DNA of 47,165 nucleotides from ZC4RG36 sp964652205. Its GTDB lineage: Bacteria > Chloroflexota > Anaerolineae > Aggregatilineales > Phototrophicaceae. Shown piece after piece: positions 14,371 through 23,274 of the stretch (its first letter is position 1; every line of letters begins with the position of its first letter). Made by a program: the position numbers and the translations under genes. The notes under the pieces are model-generated. The model saw only the letters and a program-made list of their open reading frames with translations, did not search any database and was not told the DNA's origin. The stretch lies in NCBI GenBank assembly GCA_964652205.1, contig CAZZAO010000029.1, positions 1 through 47,165 on the forward strand, in the 5' to 3' direction.

Positions 14371-17137
14371 GGGTCGCCTGCCAGCCAGCGCGCGCGCCGG
14401 TGGCGATGTCAACACCTTCGGCGCAGCCCTGCGCGACCGGGCTATACCCGGCCAGCAGCCGTCCCGCCGCAAACAGGTTGGGCGCGACCGGCTCCCCATC
14501 CACGTCGAGCGGTCGCAGTTGGAGATCGGTCGTGATACCCGCATAATGGATCGGCTGCGGGTCGCCGCTCAGGAAGGCGCGCTCGAACCAGTCGCCGTCG
14601 GGCTGGCGCGTCACCGGCAGACCGGCAATTGTCTCGCGCAGGCTGCCCTGATAATCGCTGTCGATGCCCGCGCCATACAGCCCGCCGCTCGCCAGAATCA
14701 CCGCGTCGGCGGGGATAACGCGCGGTCGGTTGCTGGCCGTCTGCGCCCGCGCGCCGGTCACGCGACCGCCGGCGCTTTCCAGCCCGATGACGCGCGCTCC
14801 CATCGAGAAGCGCGCGCCCCGGTCGAGCAGGGCTGTTCGCAGCGCGTGATCGAAGCGCAGGCCGGGAATCGACGGCGTGAGCGTCGGAATCTCGAAGATC
14901 GGAACGCCGAGCGCGTCGGCGATTTGCGCGCGGGTCGCTGGCTGGAAGCCGAGGATAGCCGGGAAGCCGACGGCGGTCACGTCTGACGGCAGCTCGGCGC
15001 GGACGTCGGCGAGGAAACGCGCCAGAAATTCCGGCCTGTCGAGCAGGTTGGCGAGATCGACTGTCCAGGCGTCGAAGCTGCCGATGCGGTCAGCCAGAAA
15101 GATATCGAAGCTGACCGCGTTGTATCCTGCCGCGCGCAGCGAATCGGCGATGATTTGCGCGTAGAAATCGCGCCAGTTGACGATGCCGATGATGGCGACT
15201 TTCTCCCCCGCTTTCAGCCCGTGGAGCGCGCCCGCCGCCGCGTAGCTGACCGGGCGAAAGCGTCCGAGCGCGGTGACTGCGCCAGAGGCGGGCGCTGGCT
15301 TGAGCGGCAGGACGCCGTCGATCAGCGCCAGTCCCGCCGCCAGCGATTCAGCGGCGAGCTGATACGGATGGCCGTCAATCTGCGCCAGCGCGGCGACGTC
15401 GCCTAGCTCGATCCAGCCCGGATGGAGCGTCAGCGCGCCCTGACCGAAGGCGATAATTTCGACCTTCGCGCCAGCGTCGGCGGCGGCCAGCGCGGCGGTC
15501 AGCCCGGCCAGCCCCGCGCCGACTACAACCACGCGCGGCGCGGCGTGTAAGTCGCTGCGGCGCGCTGCGGCGACCGGCGCAGCAGGTTCGGGCTGCGCGG
15601 CCTGGGCCTGCGTCAGGCCGAGGATGCGCCCGTAAATATGTTCGGCCAGCAGCGCCTGGCGCAGGTTAGCGCCCCACAGCAGCGGTTTGACGCCGCCGAA
15701 GCGCCGCTCGACGAACTCAGTCAGGAGCGCGCCGCTGTGCTCCGGCGTATCTCCGACCAGTTCATGGCGGAGCGACGCGGCGCGGTAGGCGCAGAAGCCG
15801 CCCTGACACGGCCCCATGCCGAGGCGCAGATCGCGGCGCAGGTCGTTGAGCGTGACGACGTCGCCGCCCGCCAGCGCGCTGGCGATCTGCGCTTCGGTCA
15901 CTAGCTCACATTCGCAGATCAGCGGGCCGGGTGTCTGCCCGTGTTCCAGCCGGTTGAGGCGGCTGTCAAGCGTGTGAAAGTGCGGGTTTGGGCGGCCATT
16001 GACGGCAGGGAGCAGCGTCGTCGCTGTCTGGCAGGTCGCGGTCACGCCGAGGCGTTTGCAGACGGCGTCGGACGTGCGCTCGGCCATCAGCCGGAAGGTC
16101 GTCAGCTTGCCGCCGAGAATCGAGATCAGGCCGGGCGCGCCGTCGGCCTCATGATCGACGACGTCGAAGGTGCGCCGAGCTTCGCGGCCTTCCCCGGCCT
16201 GCGGGTCGTAGAGCGGGCGGACGCCGCCCCAGGCGCGTAAGACTCGCGCCCGGCTGATCCCCGGCGTCATCAACTCGGTTTCGGCCAGAATGTGCTGGAC
16301 TTCCCACGGCTCAACGCGGCTGTCGCCGGGGTCGTCGGTCGTGACCGAGGTCGTGCCGGTGACGCTGACTGTGCCGACCGGGACGAAAATATCGCCGTCG
16401 CCGGGGGCGCGCAGTCGGTTGATGACGGTGTTGACCCAGCGAACATTGAAGGCCAGCATCGCGCCGCGGCTGAGGCGCATGGTGAAATGGACGCTGGCTT
16501 TAGCGGCGATCTGCGCGGCCCACGGGCCAGCCGCGTTGACGCAGACTGCCGCCTCGATGGTGAAGGACTCGCTGACGCGCAGATTGGTCACGCGCGCGCC
16601 GACAATCTGGCCGTTTTCGATCAGGAAGTCGTCAACGCGATGATAGGTCAGGAAGGTCGCGCCTGCGTCTTCGGCGGCGCGCTGGAGCGCGTGCAGTAAA
16701 TCCCACGAGTCGCAGGTTCCGTCGGGGACTTCAAAGACGCGGCGGACGCCGGAATGAATGGCTGGCTCGCGTTTGCGCGCGGCGCTGACGCTGATCTCGT
16801 CTGCCGGGATATGGCAGGCGGCGCAGGCGGCAATCCACTGCTCGACGTAGGCTTCGCCGTCGCCGGGGACGAGGATGAAAAAGCCGCTGGTATCTTCGAG
16901 CGAGTGGGACGCGATGCGGCGTAAAATCAGGTTCTCGTCGATACACTCGACGGCGCTCTCCGGGTCGCGGACAGCGTAGCGCCCGCCGGAATGGAGCAGG
17001 CCGTGGTAGCGGCCACTGGTTCCGGTCGCCAGGTCGCCCATTTCGACCAGCACCACGCGCAGGCCGCGCAGGGCCAGATCCCAGGCGATTCCCGCGCCGG
17101 TCGCGCCGCCGCCGATCACGAGGACGTCGGTTTGCAT
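14363..17137 (-). CDS. glpAB: GlpA-GlpB fusion: anaerobic glycerol-3-phosphate dehydrogenase
   Basis: 924 residues. Residues 1 to about 390 are a GlpA/GlpD-like FAD enzyme: VLVIGGGATGAGIAWDLALRG (Rossmann motif), GTSGRYHGLLHSGGRY, VNAAGPWA and ISILGGKLTTFRLMAE. A BFD-like [2Fe-2S] domain follows near 410-480, with cysteines in LICECELV and GPCQGGFC. From about residue 535 a second dinucleotide-binding fold (VVVVGAGLAGLTAALAAADAG) begins a complete GlpB-like portion ending FAAGRLLAGYSP. In Escherichia coli GlpA and GlpB are separate and GlpC anchors them to quinone; here A and B are one chain and no GlpC is nearby. The enzyme converts glycerol-3-phosphate to DHAP. Start chosen at the ATG with AAGGGAAGG upstream. 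Confidence 0.88.
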   Translation of the reverse strand: MQTDVLVIGGGATGAGIAWDLALRGLRVVLVEMGDLATGTSGRYHGLLHSGGRYAVRDPESAVECIDENLILRRIASHSLEDTSGFFILVPGDGEAYVEQWIAACAACHIPADEISVSAARKREPAIHSGVRRVFEVPDGTCDSWDLLHALQRAAEDAGATFLTYHRVDDFLIENGQIVGARVTNLRVSESFTIEAAVCVNAAGPWAAQIAAKASVHFTMRLSRGAMLAFNVRWVNTVINRLRAPGDGDIFVPVGTVSVTGTTSVTTDDPGDSRVEPWEVQHILAETELMTPGISRARVLRAWGGVRPLYDPQAGEGREARRTFDVVDHEADGAPGLISILGGKLTTFRLMAERTSDAVCKRLGVTATCQTATTLLPAVNGRPNPHFHTLDSRLNRLEHGQTPGPLICECELVTEAQIASALAGGDVVTLNDLRRDLRLGMGPCQGGFCAYRAASLRHELVGDTPEHSGALLTEFVERRFGGVKPLLWGANLRQALLAEHIYGRILGLTQAQAAQPEPAAPVAAARRSDLHAAPRVVVVGAGLAGLTAALAAADAGAKVEIIAFGQGALTLHPGWIELGDVAALAQIDGHPYQLAAESLAAGLALIDGVLPLKPAPASGAVTALGRFRPVSYAAAGALHGLKAGEKVAIIGIVNWRDFYAQIIADSLRAAGYNAVSFDIFLADRIGSFDAWTVDLANLLDRPEFLARFLADVRAELPSDVTAVGFPAILGFQPATRAQIADALGVPIFEIPTLTPSIPGLRFDHALRTALLDRGARFSMGARVIGLESAGGRVTGARAQTASNRPRVIPADAVILASGGLYGAGIDSDYQGSLRETIAGLPVTRQPDGDWFERAFLSGDPQPIHYAGITTDLQLRPLDVDGEPVAPNLFAAGRLLAGYSPVAQGCAEGVDIATGARAGWQATHA

Positions 17138-17208
17138 CCGCCTTCCCTTCCGCTCCATGCGCGCTGATTATGGCGCAGAAATGCGCCCCCTGCACGAAAA
17201 TTTCGCAA

Positions 17209-17228
17209 GGGCCTGACGCATCAAGCCC
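17209..17228. repeat. Interspersed palindrome, copy 1
   Basis: GGGCCTGACGCATCAAGCCC, an imperfect 20-bp palindrome of the GGGCYTGATNNATCARGCCC family also found at 17342, 42854 and 46957. It lies in the promoter-side gap upstream of the GlpAB gene. Confidence 0.6.
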
Positions 17229-17341
17229 GCGCTCAAGACGGGAGAAGCTGACTGCGTCCGCCGATTTCAGCCTACACTCGTGTCAAGCCCAAATGGCCGG
17301 GGAGTCTGTATTCAGAATTGGGTTTAGTGAAACCCTGCTGC

Positions 17342-17361
17342 GGGCCTGATGCATCAGGCCC
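17342..17361. repeat. Interspersed palindrome, copy 2
   Basis: GGGCCTGATGCATCAGGCCC is a perfect 20-bp palindrome, 20 bases after the stop of the DUF218 gene on the minus strand. It could act as a transcript-end hairpin. Confidence 0.65.
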
Positions 17362-17381
17362 CTGCAAAGTCGGCGCTCACT

Positions 17382-18020
17382 TTAGTAGGTATCCAGCGCT
17401 TTCGGCGGCGCGGGCGGGGCGTCGAGGAAATGGTGACGCATGGCGTAGGCGGCGTGTTCGCTGTAGAGCCAGCGATGGAGCGCGCCCAGACTGCGGATCG
17501 TCGGCATGAGCGCCTGAAGTCGTTCGAGGCTGGCGCGCTCCTTGTCGATCCGTGACTGAAGCGCGGCGGGTTCGATACCGTCGTCGGGAACGGCTTCAAA
17601 CGACAGCGCATACGGCTCATTCGGCGTGAGGCCGAAGACCCAGCGGAAAATCGCCTCGGTGCGCGGCAGATGGAAGGCCGACGTGATGAGATGCAGGCGG
17701 CACAGCTTCGCCGGGTCAGTGTGAATGACGCGGGCGAAGTAGGCGTTGCCGATGGTGTCGTAGGAGACGGCTTCGATCAGGACGCGGTCGGGGTCGATGC
17801 CGTGAGCGATCAGATAACGCGCCGAAGCGAGCGCTTCGCTGATCGGGAAACCGCGCGCGTCGAGCGGCGGCGGCTTGTAGGTCGTCCCGGCGCTCAGGGT
17901 GATGATCGTCTCGCCCGCCTCAATTTCGAGCGCGCGGTCGAGCCGCCGCTGCACCCAGAGCGGCAGCGTGTCCGCGTCGATCAGCCCGCCGCCGGGGATG
18001 AGAATGCCATCATAAGTCAT
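17382..18020 (-). CDS. DUF218 / YdcF-ElyC family protein
   Basis: 212 residues. The DUF218 pattern is readable: an initial strand DGILIPGGGL, IITLSAGTTYKPPP, the SEALASARYLIAHGIDPDRVLIEAVSYDTIGNAYFARVIH segment (the family's E/S-x-(S/T)-xNT-like region, here SYDTIGNA), then LITSAFHLPRTEAIFRWVFG, which corresponds to the conserved 'TS.fH..RA...f'. Family members (SanA, ElyC, YdcF) bind nucleotide-like ligands and some act in envelope maintenance. This copy has no membrane segment and ends in a His- and Pro-rich tail. It lies just upstream of the GlpAB gene on the same strand but 240 bases away, so linkage is uncertain. Confidence 0.8.
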   Translation of the reverse strand: MTYDGILIPGGGLIDADTLPLWVQRRLDRALEIEAGETIITLSAGTTYKPPPLDARGFPISEALASARYLIAHGIDPDRVLIEAVSYDTIGNAYFARVIHTDPAKLCRLHLITSAFHLPRTEAIFRWVFGLTPNEPYALSFEAVPDDGIEPAALQSRIDKERASLERLQALMPTIRSLGALHRWLYSEHAAYAMRHHFLDAPPAPPKALDTY

Positions 18021-18505
18021 GAGTCACCGTCGCTCGAATGATCCGGGCAGGCCGACCGACCTTCGATTCATCCGCCCGGCCCGGTGTCGATCTCGCTCTC
18101 CTTGAACAGCGAGCGCAAAGGCGAGAACGCTGACGGTCAGGGGGGCGTTTCGATTGCGTCTGGCCCGCTCTGCGCCGCAGCCGACGTTTAATCGCCCGGC
18201 AGGTTCAGGCTTTGGGCCGGGGAATCGGCGGGAAAAGACATCGATACATGCGGGTTCCTTTACGGTACGTTCACGCAGACATATCCGCTATTCTAGCGAG
18301 AGTTGGCAATGACAGCACTTAGTCCGGCATAAAGCCGCTCGATCAGGGGGTGAATAGTCACCGCTTGAAAGAAAAGCGGGTTGCTACGACCGTCACAGCC
18401 AGCCGGGTGAAGTTATTCTTTGAGCAGCCCAAATTAAAATTCTAAGACATGGCGCAGAAATGGAATACAATGAGTCGTAGCGCGACAGGATAGCAGGAGT
18501 GAACG
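18021..18505. other. Intergenic region with one possible tiny leader ORF
   Basis: No standard gene is visible in this 485-bp gap between divergent genes. On the minus strand at 18205-18249 an ORF of 14 codons (MYRCLFPPIPRPKA) is preceded by AAAGGA 7 bases from its ATG, a better RBS than most genes here. A second frame in the same sequence, also beginning ATG (MSFPADSPAQSLNLPGD), overlaps it. The stretch before the cyclase gene (18300-18505) presumably holds its promoter. Confidence 0.3.
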
Positions 18506-19312
18506 ATGACCGACACGATGGATACGACGGCGATCTGGTCGTCGTTGTTCACAGAGAACAACAGTGTTCTGGCGCAGCGCCGTCGGATGTTCCGCTGGGT
18601 GCCGAGCAACCCGCAGCGCTGCCGGATGTGCAATGCGCCGTTTGAAGGGGCGGGCGGCCTGCTCGCGCGCAACATCTGGCATACCGACCGTTCCAACCTC
18701 AACCCCAACCTGTGCAATACCTGCGAGACGCTGGCGCGCAAGAATCCCGGCGGCGTCGAGGCGACGCTGGCGATGATGTTCGCCGACGTGCGCGGCTCGA
18801 CGGCGCTGGCCGAGCGGCTGTCCGGGCAGGAATTCACCCGGCTCATGAATCGCTTCTATACTGTCTCGACCAGTGAGATCGTCAAGACCGACGGTATGAT
18901 CGAGAAGTTCGTCGGTGACGAAGTGGCGGCGCTCTATTTCCCGGCCTTCGCAGGGCAGGACTACGTCCGCCGTGCCGTCGAGTCGGCGCGCCAGCTTCTC
19001 CGCTCGACCGGCCATGAAGACGCGAGCGGGCCGTGGCTCCCTGTCGGCGCGGGCGTCAATGCCGGGACGGCTTTCGTCGGCGCGCTCGGCGAGAGCGGCG
19101 TCTCGCAGGTGACAGCCATTGGCGACGCCGTCAACCTGACCGCGCGGCTGGCTTCGAGCGCGGCGGCAGGTGAGATTCTGGTGACTGAAGCCGCCTATGC
19201 CGCGCTCGACCCGGAGCCGACCCCGCCGGAACGCCGCGCTCTGACGCTCAAAGGCAAGAGCGAGCCGATTCCCGTCTACGTCCTCAAAGTCAGCCCCGTA
19301 ATGTCCGGTTAA
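18506..19312 (+). CDS. Class III adenylate/guanylate cyclase with N-terminal CxxC motifs
   Basis: 268 residues. The cyclase homology domain spans about residues 90-260: MMFADVRGSTALAERL holds the first metal Asp, MIEKFVGDEVAALYF holds the substrate Lys and the second metal Asp (GDE), and AIGDAVNLTARLASSA holds the Asn and Arg of the transition-state motif. The key residues therefore look intact and the enzyme is probably active, making cAMP or cGMP. Upstream, CRMCNAPF (about 37-44) and LCNTCE (about 70-75) form two CxxC pairs that could bind zinc or a cluster. An N-terminal metal-binding module on a soluble cyclase suggests a redox or metal input. GCAGGAG lies 8 bases before the ATG. Confidence 0.88.
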   Translation: MTDTMDTTAIWSSLFTENNSVLAQRRRMFRWVPSNPQRCRMCNAPFEGAGGLLARNIWHTDRSNLNPNLCNTCETLARKNPGGVEATLAMMFADVRGSTALAERLSGQEFTRLMNRFYTVSTSEIVKTDGMIEKFVGDEVAALYFPAFAGQDYVRRAVESARQLLRSTGHEDASGPWLPVGAGVNAGTAFVGALGESGVSQVTAIGDAVNLTARLASSAAAGEILVTEAAYAALDPEPTPPERRALTLKGKSEPIPVYVLKVSPVMSG

Positions 19313-19508
19313 CGCCGACCTAATGGACGTTACTGGACAACTTTAACCGGACTCAAGTCCGTGACTCGCGCGCGGAAAACCCGCACGACCGTCTGTGAAA
19401 TTTTTCGCTTTACCAGCCTTGTAGAAACCGGCTCGCGGCTCCTGTATGATGGCGCAGTTGAGGTTCTGCCTCGCACTGTGTTCACCATCACCGGAAAGCG
19501 CCGCCTGA

Positions 19509-20588
19509 ATGAATCGTAAGCTCCTTCTGCCCCTGCTGCTGGCCGCCGCGATGGCCCCCATCGGCTCGCTGGCCGCGCAGGACGCCACGGCTGAAGCCCC
19601 CGCCGCGACTCAGGTCGCCAGCGTCGATGCGACCAAACAGTACCTCGTCGATCACGGCGCGGACATGATGAAGCATGTCAACCAGATTCAGGCCGACGCC
19701 AACGCCTACAACGACCTCATCAAGGCGGCGAATTACGACTACGCCAGCGCCTGGGCCGACAGCGCCGAGCAGATCAAGCCGCTGATCGAAGCTGCCCGCA
19801 GCGAGTTCATTCTGGCGCACAACGACTACGAACGGATCGAAGGCATCGTCGCTGGCGTGCCGACGCTGGCTGACTTCGACGTTTGGATCGACGCTGGCCC
19901 GACCGGCGCGGACGACCCCGAAAATGCCCGCGACTGGACGCTGACGCTCGACGATGGCCGAACGTTCGAGAAACCGGGCAACCTTTTCCACTGGCTGCTC
20001 GAAACGACGCTCTGGGGAACGCAGCAAGACCACACCGGCGCGCGCGTCGACTTTGACGGCAACGGGGTGGACGAACGCGGCGACGCGCTGCCAGACGCGC
20101 ACTTCTTCCTCGGCATTGCCGACGCCCTCGCTGACGCCACGAACAAACTGAACGAGGCGATTGCTGGCTGGACGCCGTCGCTCGAAGACAGCTTCACCGC
20201 GCTGGCGACCATGATCCCGACGATGGGCGATTACTTTCAGGAATGGAAAGGCTCGGCTTACGTCGCCGGTCAGGACCCGCGCTTCGTCGCGCAGTCCCGG
20301 CTGGTCGATGTCAAGGGCATTGCCACCAGCCTGAGCGTAATTTACGACAATGTCGCGCCGGACGTGACGGGCAAGGACGCCACGCTTAATCAGCAGATCG
20401 ACGCCGGGTTCACTGACCTGCTCGCCTTCCTCGACACGACCTATGCCGAGGAGCAGAGCGGCAAGCAGTTCAGCGCCGAAGAAGCCGATATTCTCGGCGA
20501 ACAGGCGCAGGCCAGGGCCGACTCGCTGGCCGCGCTGGCCGGTCAGGCCGCCGCGCTGCTCGACCTGACGCTGCCCGGCGCAGAATGA
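19509..20588 (+). CDS. EfeO/imelysin-like periplasmic iron-uptake protein
   Basis: 359 residues. A signal peptide (MNRKLLLPLLLAAAMAPIGSLAAQ, cleavage near 24) is followed by an all-helical domain of the EfeO/imelysin type: YLVDHGADMMKHVNQIQADANAYNDLI, ARSEFILAHNDYERIEGI, and GNLFHWLLETTLWGT around residues 157-171, which corresponds to the imelysin GxHxxE region, here with one extra residue between His and Glu. The C-terminal part (residues 270-345) has Glu/Ala-rich helices. In EfeUOB systems this protein binds ferrous/ferric iron outside the membrane and passes it to the permease. The FTR1 gene starts 93 bases downstream, which strongly supports the role. No EfeB peroxidase is present. Confidence 0.82.
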   Translation: MNRKLLLPLLLAAAMAPIGSLAAQDATAEAPAATQVASVDATKQYLVDHGADMMKHVNQIQADANAYNDLIKAANYDYASAWADSAEQIKPLIEAARSEFILAHNDYERIEGIVAGVPTLADFDVWIDAGPTGADDPENARDWTLTLDDGRTFEKPGNLFHWLLETTLWGTQQDHTGARVDFDGNGVDERGDALPDAHFFLGIADALADATNKLNEAIAGWTPSLEDSFTALATMIPTMGDYFQEWKGSAYVAGQDPRFVAQSRLVDVKGIATSLSVIYDNVAPDVTGKDATLNQQIDAGFTDLLAFLDTTYAEEQSGKQFSAEEADILGEQAQARADSLAALAGQAAALLDLTLPGAE

Positions 20589-20681
20589 ACCTGATTTTCC
20601 CGGTTCAGGCGGGGATACTCGCCCCGCCTGAACCAGTTTGCATGACTCTGTTGACGGACTGGTAGAGAAGCTGGAGAGCGC

Positions 20682-23060
20682 ATGTCGAAGCCGCGCTGTT
20701 TGATCGTCATCCTGATGGCCTGTGCGGCCATTTTTGCATTTAATTCGGCCTTCGCTCAATCGACGGCAGCAATGCCGATCTGGCAGGCCGGAAACCTGAT
20801 TCACGACAGCCTGTTCGCGGCGCAGCAGGCGCTGCTGGCTGGCGGTGACGACGCGGCGCAGCACGCCAGCGCTGCCATCGCGCAGGCCGACAGGGTTTAC
20901 AGGCAGTCGATTCAGCCGGGCCTCAAGACCAGCGCCGCTGACGCCGATCAGGCGATCACTGCCGCGCTGGCCGACGCGCAGGCTGCCGCGTCCAGCGGCG
21001 GCGGCCCGGCCCTGGCCTATGCCAGCGGCGCGGTCTGGACGAATCTGCTCAAAGGCAGCAGCGACGCCACCCTGAGCGCGCTCGACGCAGGCAGCAGCGC
21101 GGCTGCATCCGACTGGCTGCGCCTGCGGGAATATCGCTCGGCGACCAAATTCAGCGTCGTCACCGATCCGGCGGCGCAGGCCATCGCCCGGCTTCAGGAC
21201 GGCGGCGGCAACCGCGATGAAGTGACCGTCACCGTCGCCAACGATCTGCGCGATACCTATACCTTCCGCCTGCGTGACGCGCTCGACAAGCTCAGGGACG
21301 CGGCGGCGCAGAACTTCACCACGCGCTCCGCCGATTGGGCGGCGCGAGTCGGCGGCTATTTCGGCATCCTTCAGGCTGACTTCACCGTCAAGCGCGGCCA
21401 GGCCGAGACGGATGCGGTGCAGACGCAGCTCGGCGCGCTCAAGACGGCGGCGCTCGGCGGCGACATGGCGGCGCTCGGCAGCCTGAGCGAGAGCCTCAAG
21501 ACGGCGCTTTCGAACTATCAGCCGATTGAACTGACGACTGACGAAGTCTCGAAGCGCGCCCAACTGCTCTATATGTTCGTCGATCTGGTGCAGGTCGAGT
21601 ATGGACGCGGCGTGCAGGACGGCCAGATCACTATTCCGATTGAAGTGCAGGAAGCGACGACCTTCCGCAACCAGTCGAACGCGCTCTACGAGGAACTGCG
21701 CCCGATCATGAGCGCCAACGACCCCGACGCGACTGAAAAGCTCGGCGCCCAGCTCGCCCGGCTCAAGACTCTGATGACGGCGGTTGCCAGCCACGATCAG
21801 GTCAAAGCTGCTGCTGATTCCTCGCTGGCGCTGGCGAAGCAGGCGCTCAAAATCGAGCCGAACCTGACCGATGTCTCAGCGGCCTTCACGGTCGTCGATA
21901 GTATGCTCAGAGATATGCGCGCCTCGGTGCTGGCGGGGGATTATGACGCCGCCGAGAGCAAGCGCCTTCAGGCTTACGGCACGCTCGACGTCAGCATCGA
22001 GCAGCGTTTGCGCGGCTTTGCGCCGGAGATGGCTGCCGAAGTCGAGAGCCTGTTCTGGCAGGGGACGCCCGATCAGGTCGGTTTCGCCGTCCTGCTGGCC
22101 GAACATGCCTCAGTGGCTGAGGTGCAGAAAGCCTATGACCGTCTGAATGCGTCGATGGCTGACGCGCAGAACGCGCTCAATATCGGCAAGAGCGCGCCGG
22201 AAGCCGTCGTCGGCAACGCGGCCATTATCGTCTTCCGCGAAGGGCTGGAAGCGGTGTTGATTCTGGCCTCGCTGCTCGGCGGGATGCGCGCTGTCGAGCA
22301 GGCACCGTATCGCCGCTCGCTGGCGATTGGCGCGGCGCTGGCGCTGGTCGGCGCGGTCATCACCTGGTTCATCTTCAGTTCGATCCTGTCATCGCTCATT
22401 GTGCTCGGCGAGCGGCTGGAAGCGATCACGTCGGTGATTGCGATTGCCGTCCTGCTGCTGATTACCAACTGGTTCTTCCACAAGACTTACTGGACGGGCT
22501 GGATGGCGAATTTCCACACGCAGAAGGGGAAAATCCTGAGCGGCGCGGCCATCGTTGGCCCGTCGGTCGGCCTGATTATTCTCGGCTTCACCAGTGTCTA
22601 CCGCGAAGTCTTTGAGACAGTGCTGTTTCTGCAATCGCTGGTGCTCGATGCTGGCCCGCAGGTCGTGCTTCAGGGGGTCGGTATCGGCCTGCTGCTGACG
22701 ACCATCGTCGGTTTTCTGACCTTCCGCCTGCAAAAACACCTGCCGTATAAGCGGATGCTGGTTTTCACCGGCATCCTGATCGGCGTGGTGCTGTTCACGA
22801 TGGTTGGCAACACGGTGCATGTGCTTCAGATCGTCGGCTGGCTGCCGATTACGCCTGTGTCCGGCCTGTACCTGCCCTACTGGCTCGGTCGCTGGTTCGG
22901 CGTGTACGCCACCTGGCAGGGGCTGCTGACGCAGGTAGCGGCGGTGGTGTTCGTGGTCGGCAGCTACTTCTGGGCCGAGCATCTGGCCGAGCGCAAGCGC
23001 GTCACGGCTTCAACCCGGCGCGTGACTCAGTCGGCGCAGGCTGCGTCAGCCAACCAGTAA
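20682..23060 (+). CDS. FTR1-family iron permease with large N-terminal exported domain
   Basis: 792 residues. A signal-like segment (residues 8-26) is followed by about 480 residues of Ala/Asp-rich helices predicted to lie outside the membrane. About seven membrane spans follow from residue 510 to 770. Two iron-binding RExxE motifs are present: FREGLEAVLILASLLGG in the first membrane segment and YREVFETVLFLQSL later, matching the pair conserved in EfeU/Ftr1p. The protein imports ferrous or ferric iron together with the upstream EfeO-like protein. The N-terminal domain is similar in composition to that neighbour and may be a fused helical iron carrier. A strong terminator follows. Confidence 0.88.
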   Translation: MSKPRCLIVILMACAAIFAFNSAFAQSTAAMPIWQAGNLIHDSLFAAQQALLAGGDDAAQHASAAIAQADRVYRQSIQPGLKTSAADADQAITAALADAQAAASSGGGPALAYASGAVWTNLLKGSSDATLSALDAGSSAAASDWLRLREYRSATKFSVVTDPAAQAIARLQDGGGNRDEVTVTVANDLRDTYTFRLRDALDKLRDAAAQNFTTRSADWAARVGGYFGILQADFTVKRGQAETDAVQTQLGALKTAALGGDMAALGSLSESLKTALSNYQPIELTTDEVSKRAQLLYMFVDLVQVEYGRGVQDGQITIPIEVQEATTFRNQSNALYEELRPIMSANDPDATEKLGAQLARLKTLMTAVASHDQVKAAADSSLALAKQALKIEPNLTDVSAAFTVVDSMLRDMRASVLAGDYDAAESKRLQAYGTLDVSIEQRLRGFAPEMAAEVESLFWQGTPDQVGFAVLLAEHASVAEVQKAYDRLNASMADAQNALNIGKSAPEAVVGNAAIIVFREGLEAVLILASLLGGMRAVEQAPYRRSLAIGAALALVGAVITWFIFSSILSSLIVLGERLEAITSVIAIAVLLLITNWFFHKTYWTGWMANFHTQKGKILSGAAIVGPSVGLIILGFTSVYREVFETVLFLQSLVLDAGPQVVLQGVGIGLLLTTIVGFLTFRLQKHLPYKRMLVFTGILIGVVLFTMVGNTVHVLQIVGWLPITPVSGLYLPYWLGRWFGVYATWQGLLTQVAAVVFVVGSYFWAEHLAERKRVTASTRRVTQSAQAASANQ

Positions 23061-23062
23061 GC

Positions 23063-23103
23063 GCCCTCACCCCGGACTCCTCATCTCCGGGAGAGGGGAG
23101 AAA
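23063..23103. repeat. Interspersed CCTCACCCC...GAGGGGAG repeat
   Basis: An imperfect inverted repeat, CCCTCACCCC...CGGGAGAGGGGAG, just after the permease stop. The same element appears at 28661, 38594, 39582-39900, 40827 and 46896. Confidence 0.7.
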
Positions 23104-23150
23104 CCGATCTGGCGAACAGGCACTCCGGCCTGCAATCGCCTCACGCCAAT

Positions 23151-23190
23151 AAAAGAAGCTGCGGACTCTGGCGTCCACAGCTTCTTTTTA
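23151..23190 (+). terminator. Terminator after the iron-uptake genes
   Basis: AAAAGAAGCTG...GGAC pairs with GTCC...CAGCTTCTTTT across 23151-23189, ending in a T run. The A-rich left arm would let it work on the minus strand as well. Confidence 0.8.
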
Positions 23191-23274
23191 TGAAGGCGCT
23201 TGCGATTCTAATCAGGGTTTTCGCCGTAAACATTTTTCCGCCCGTCCACGCGACAGGGGCGAGGAGAGTGCGGC

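Noticed and set aside
14371..14544. Longer in-frame start for the SH3/GH46 gene
   Set aside because: The extra residues only re-read the end of the GlpAB gene; ATG at 14370 is coupled to its stop.
19488..21794. Long minus-strand reading frame (768 codons) opposite the EfeO and FTR1 genes
   Set aside because: It overlaps two well-supported plus-strand genes with clear signal peptides and RExxE motifs. Its translation is rich in Arg, Gln and Asp without any domain pattern, as expected for antisense of GC-rich genes.
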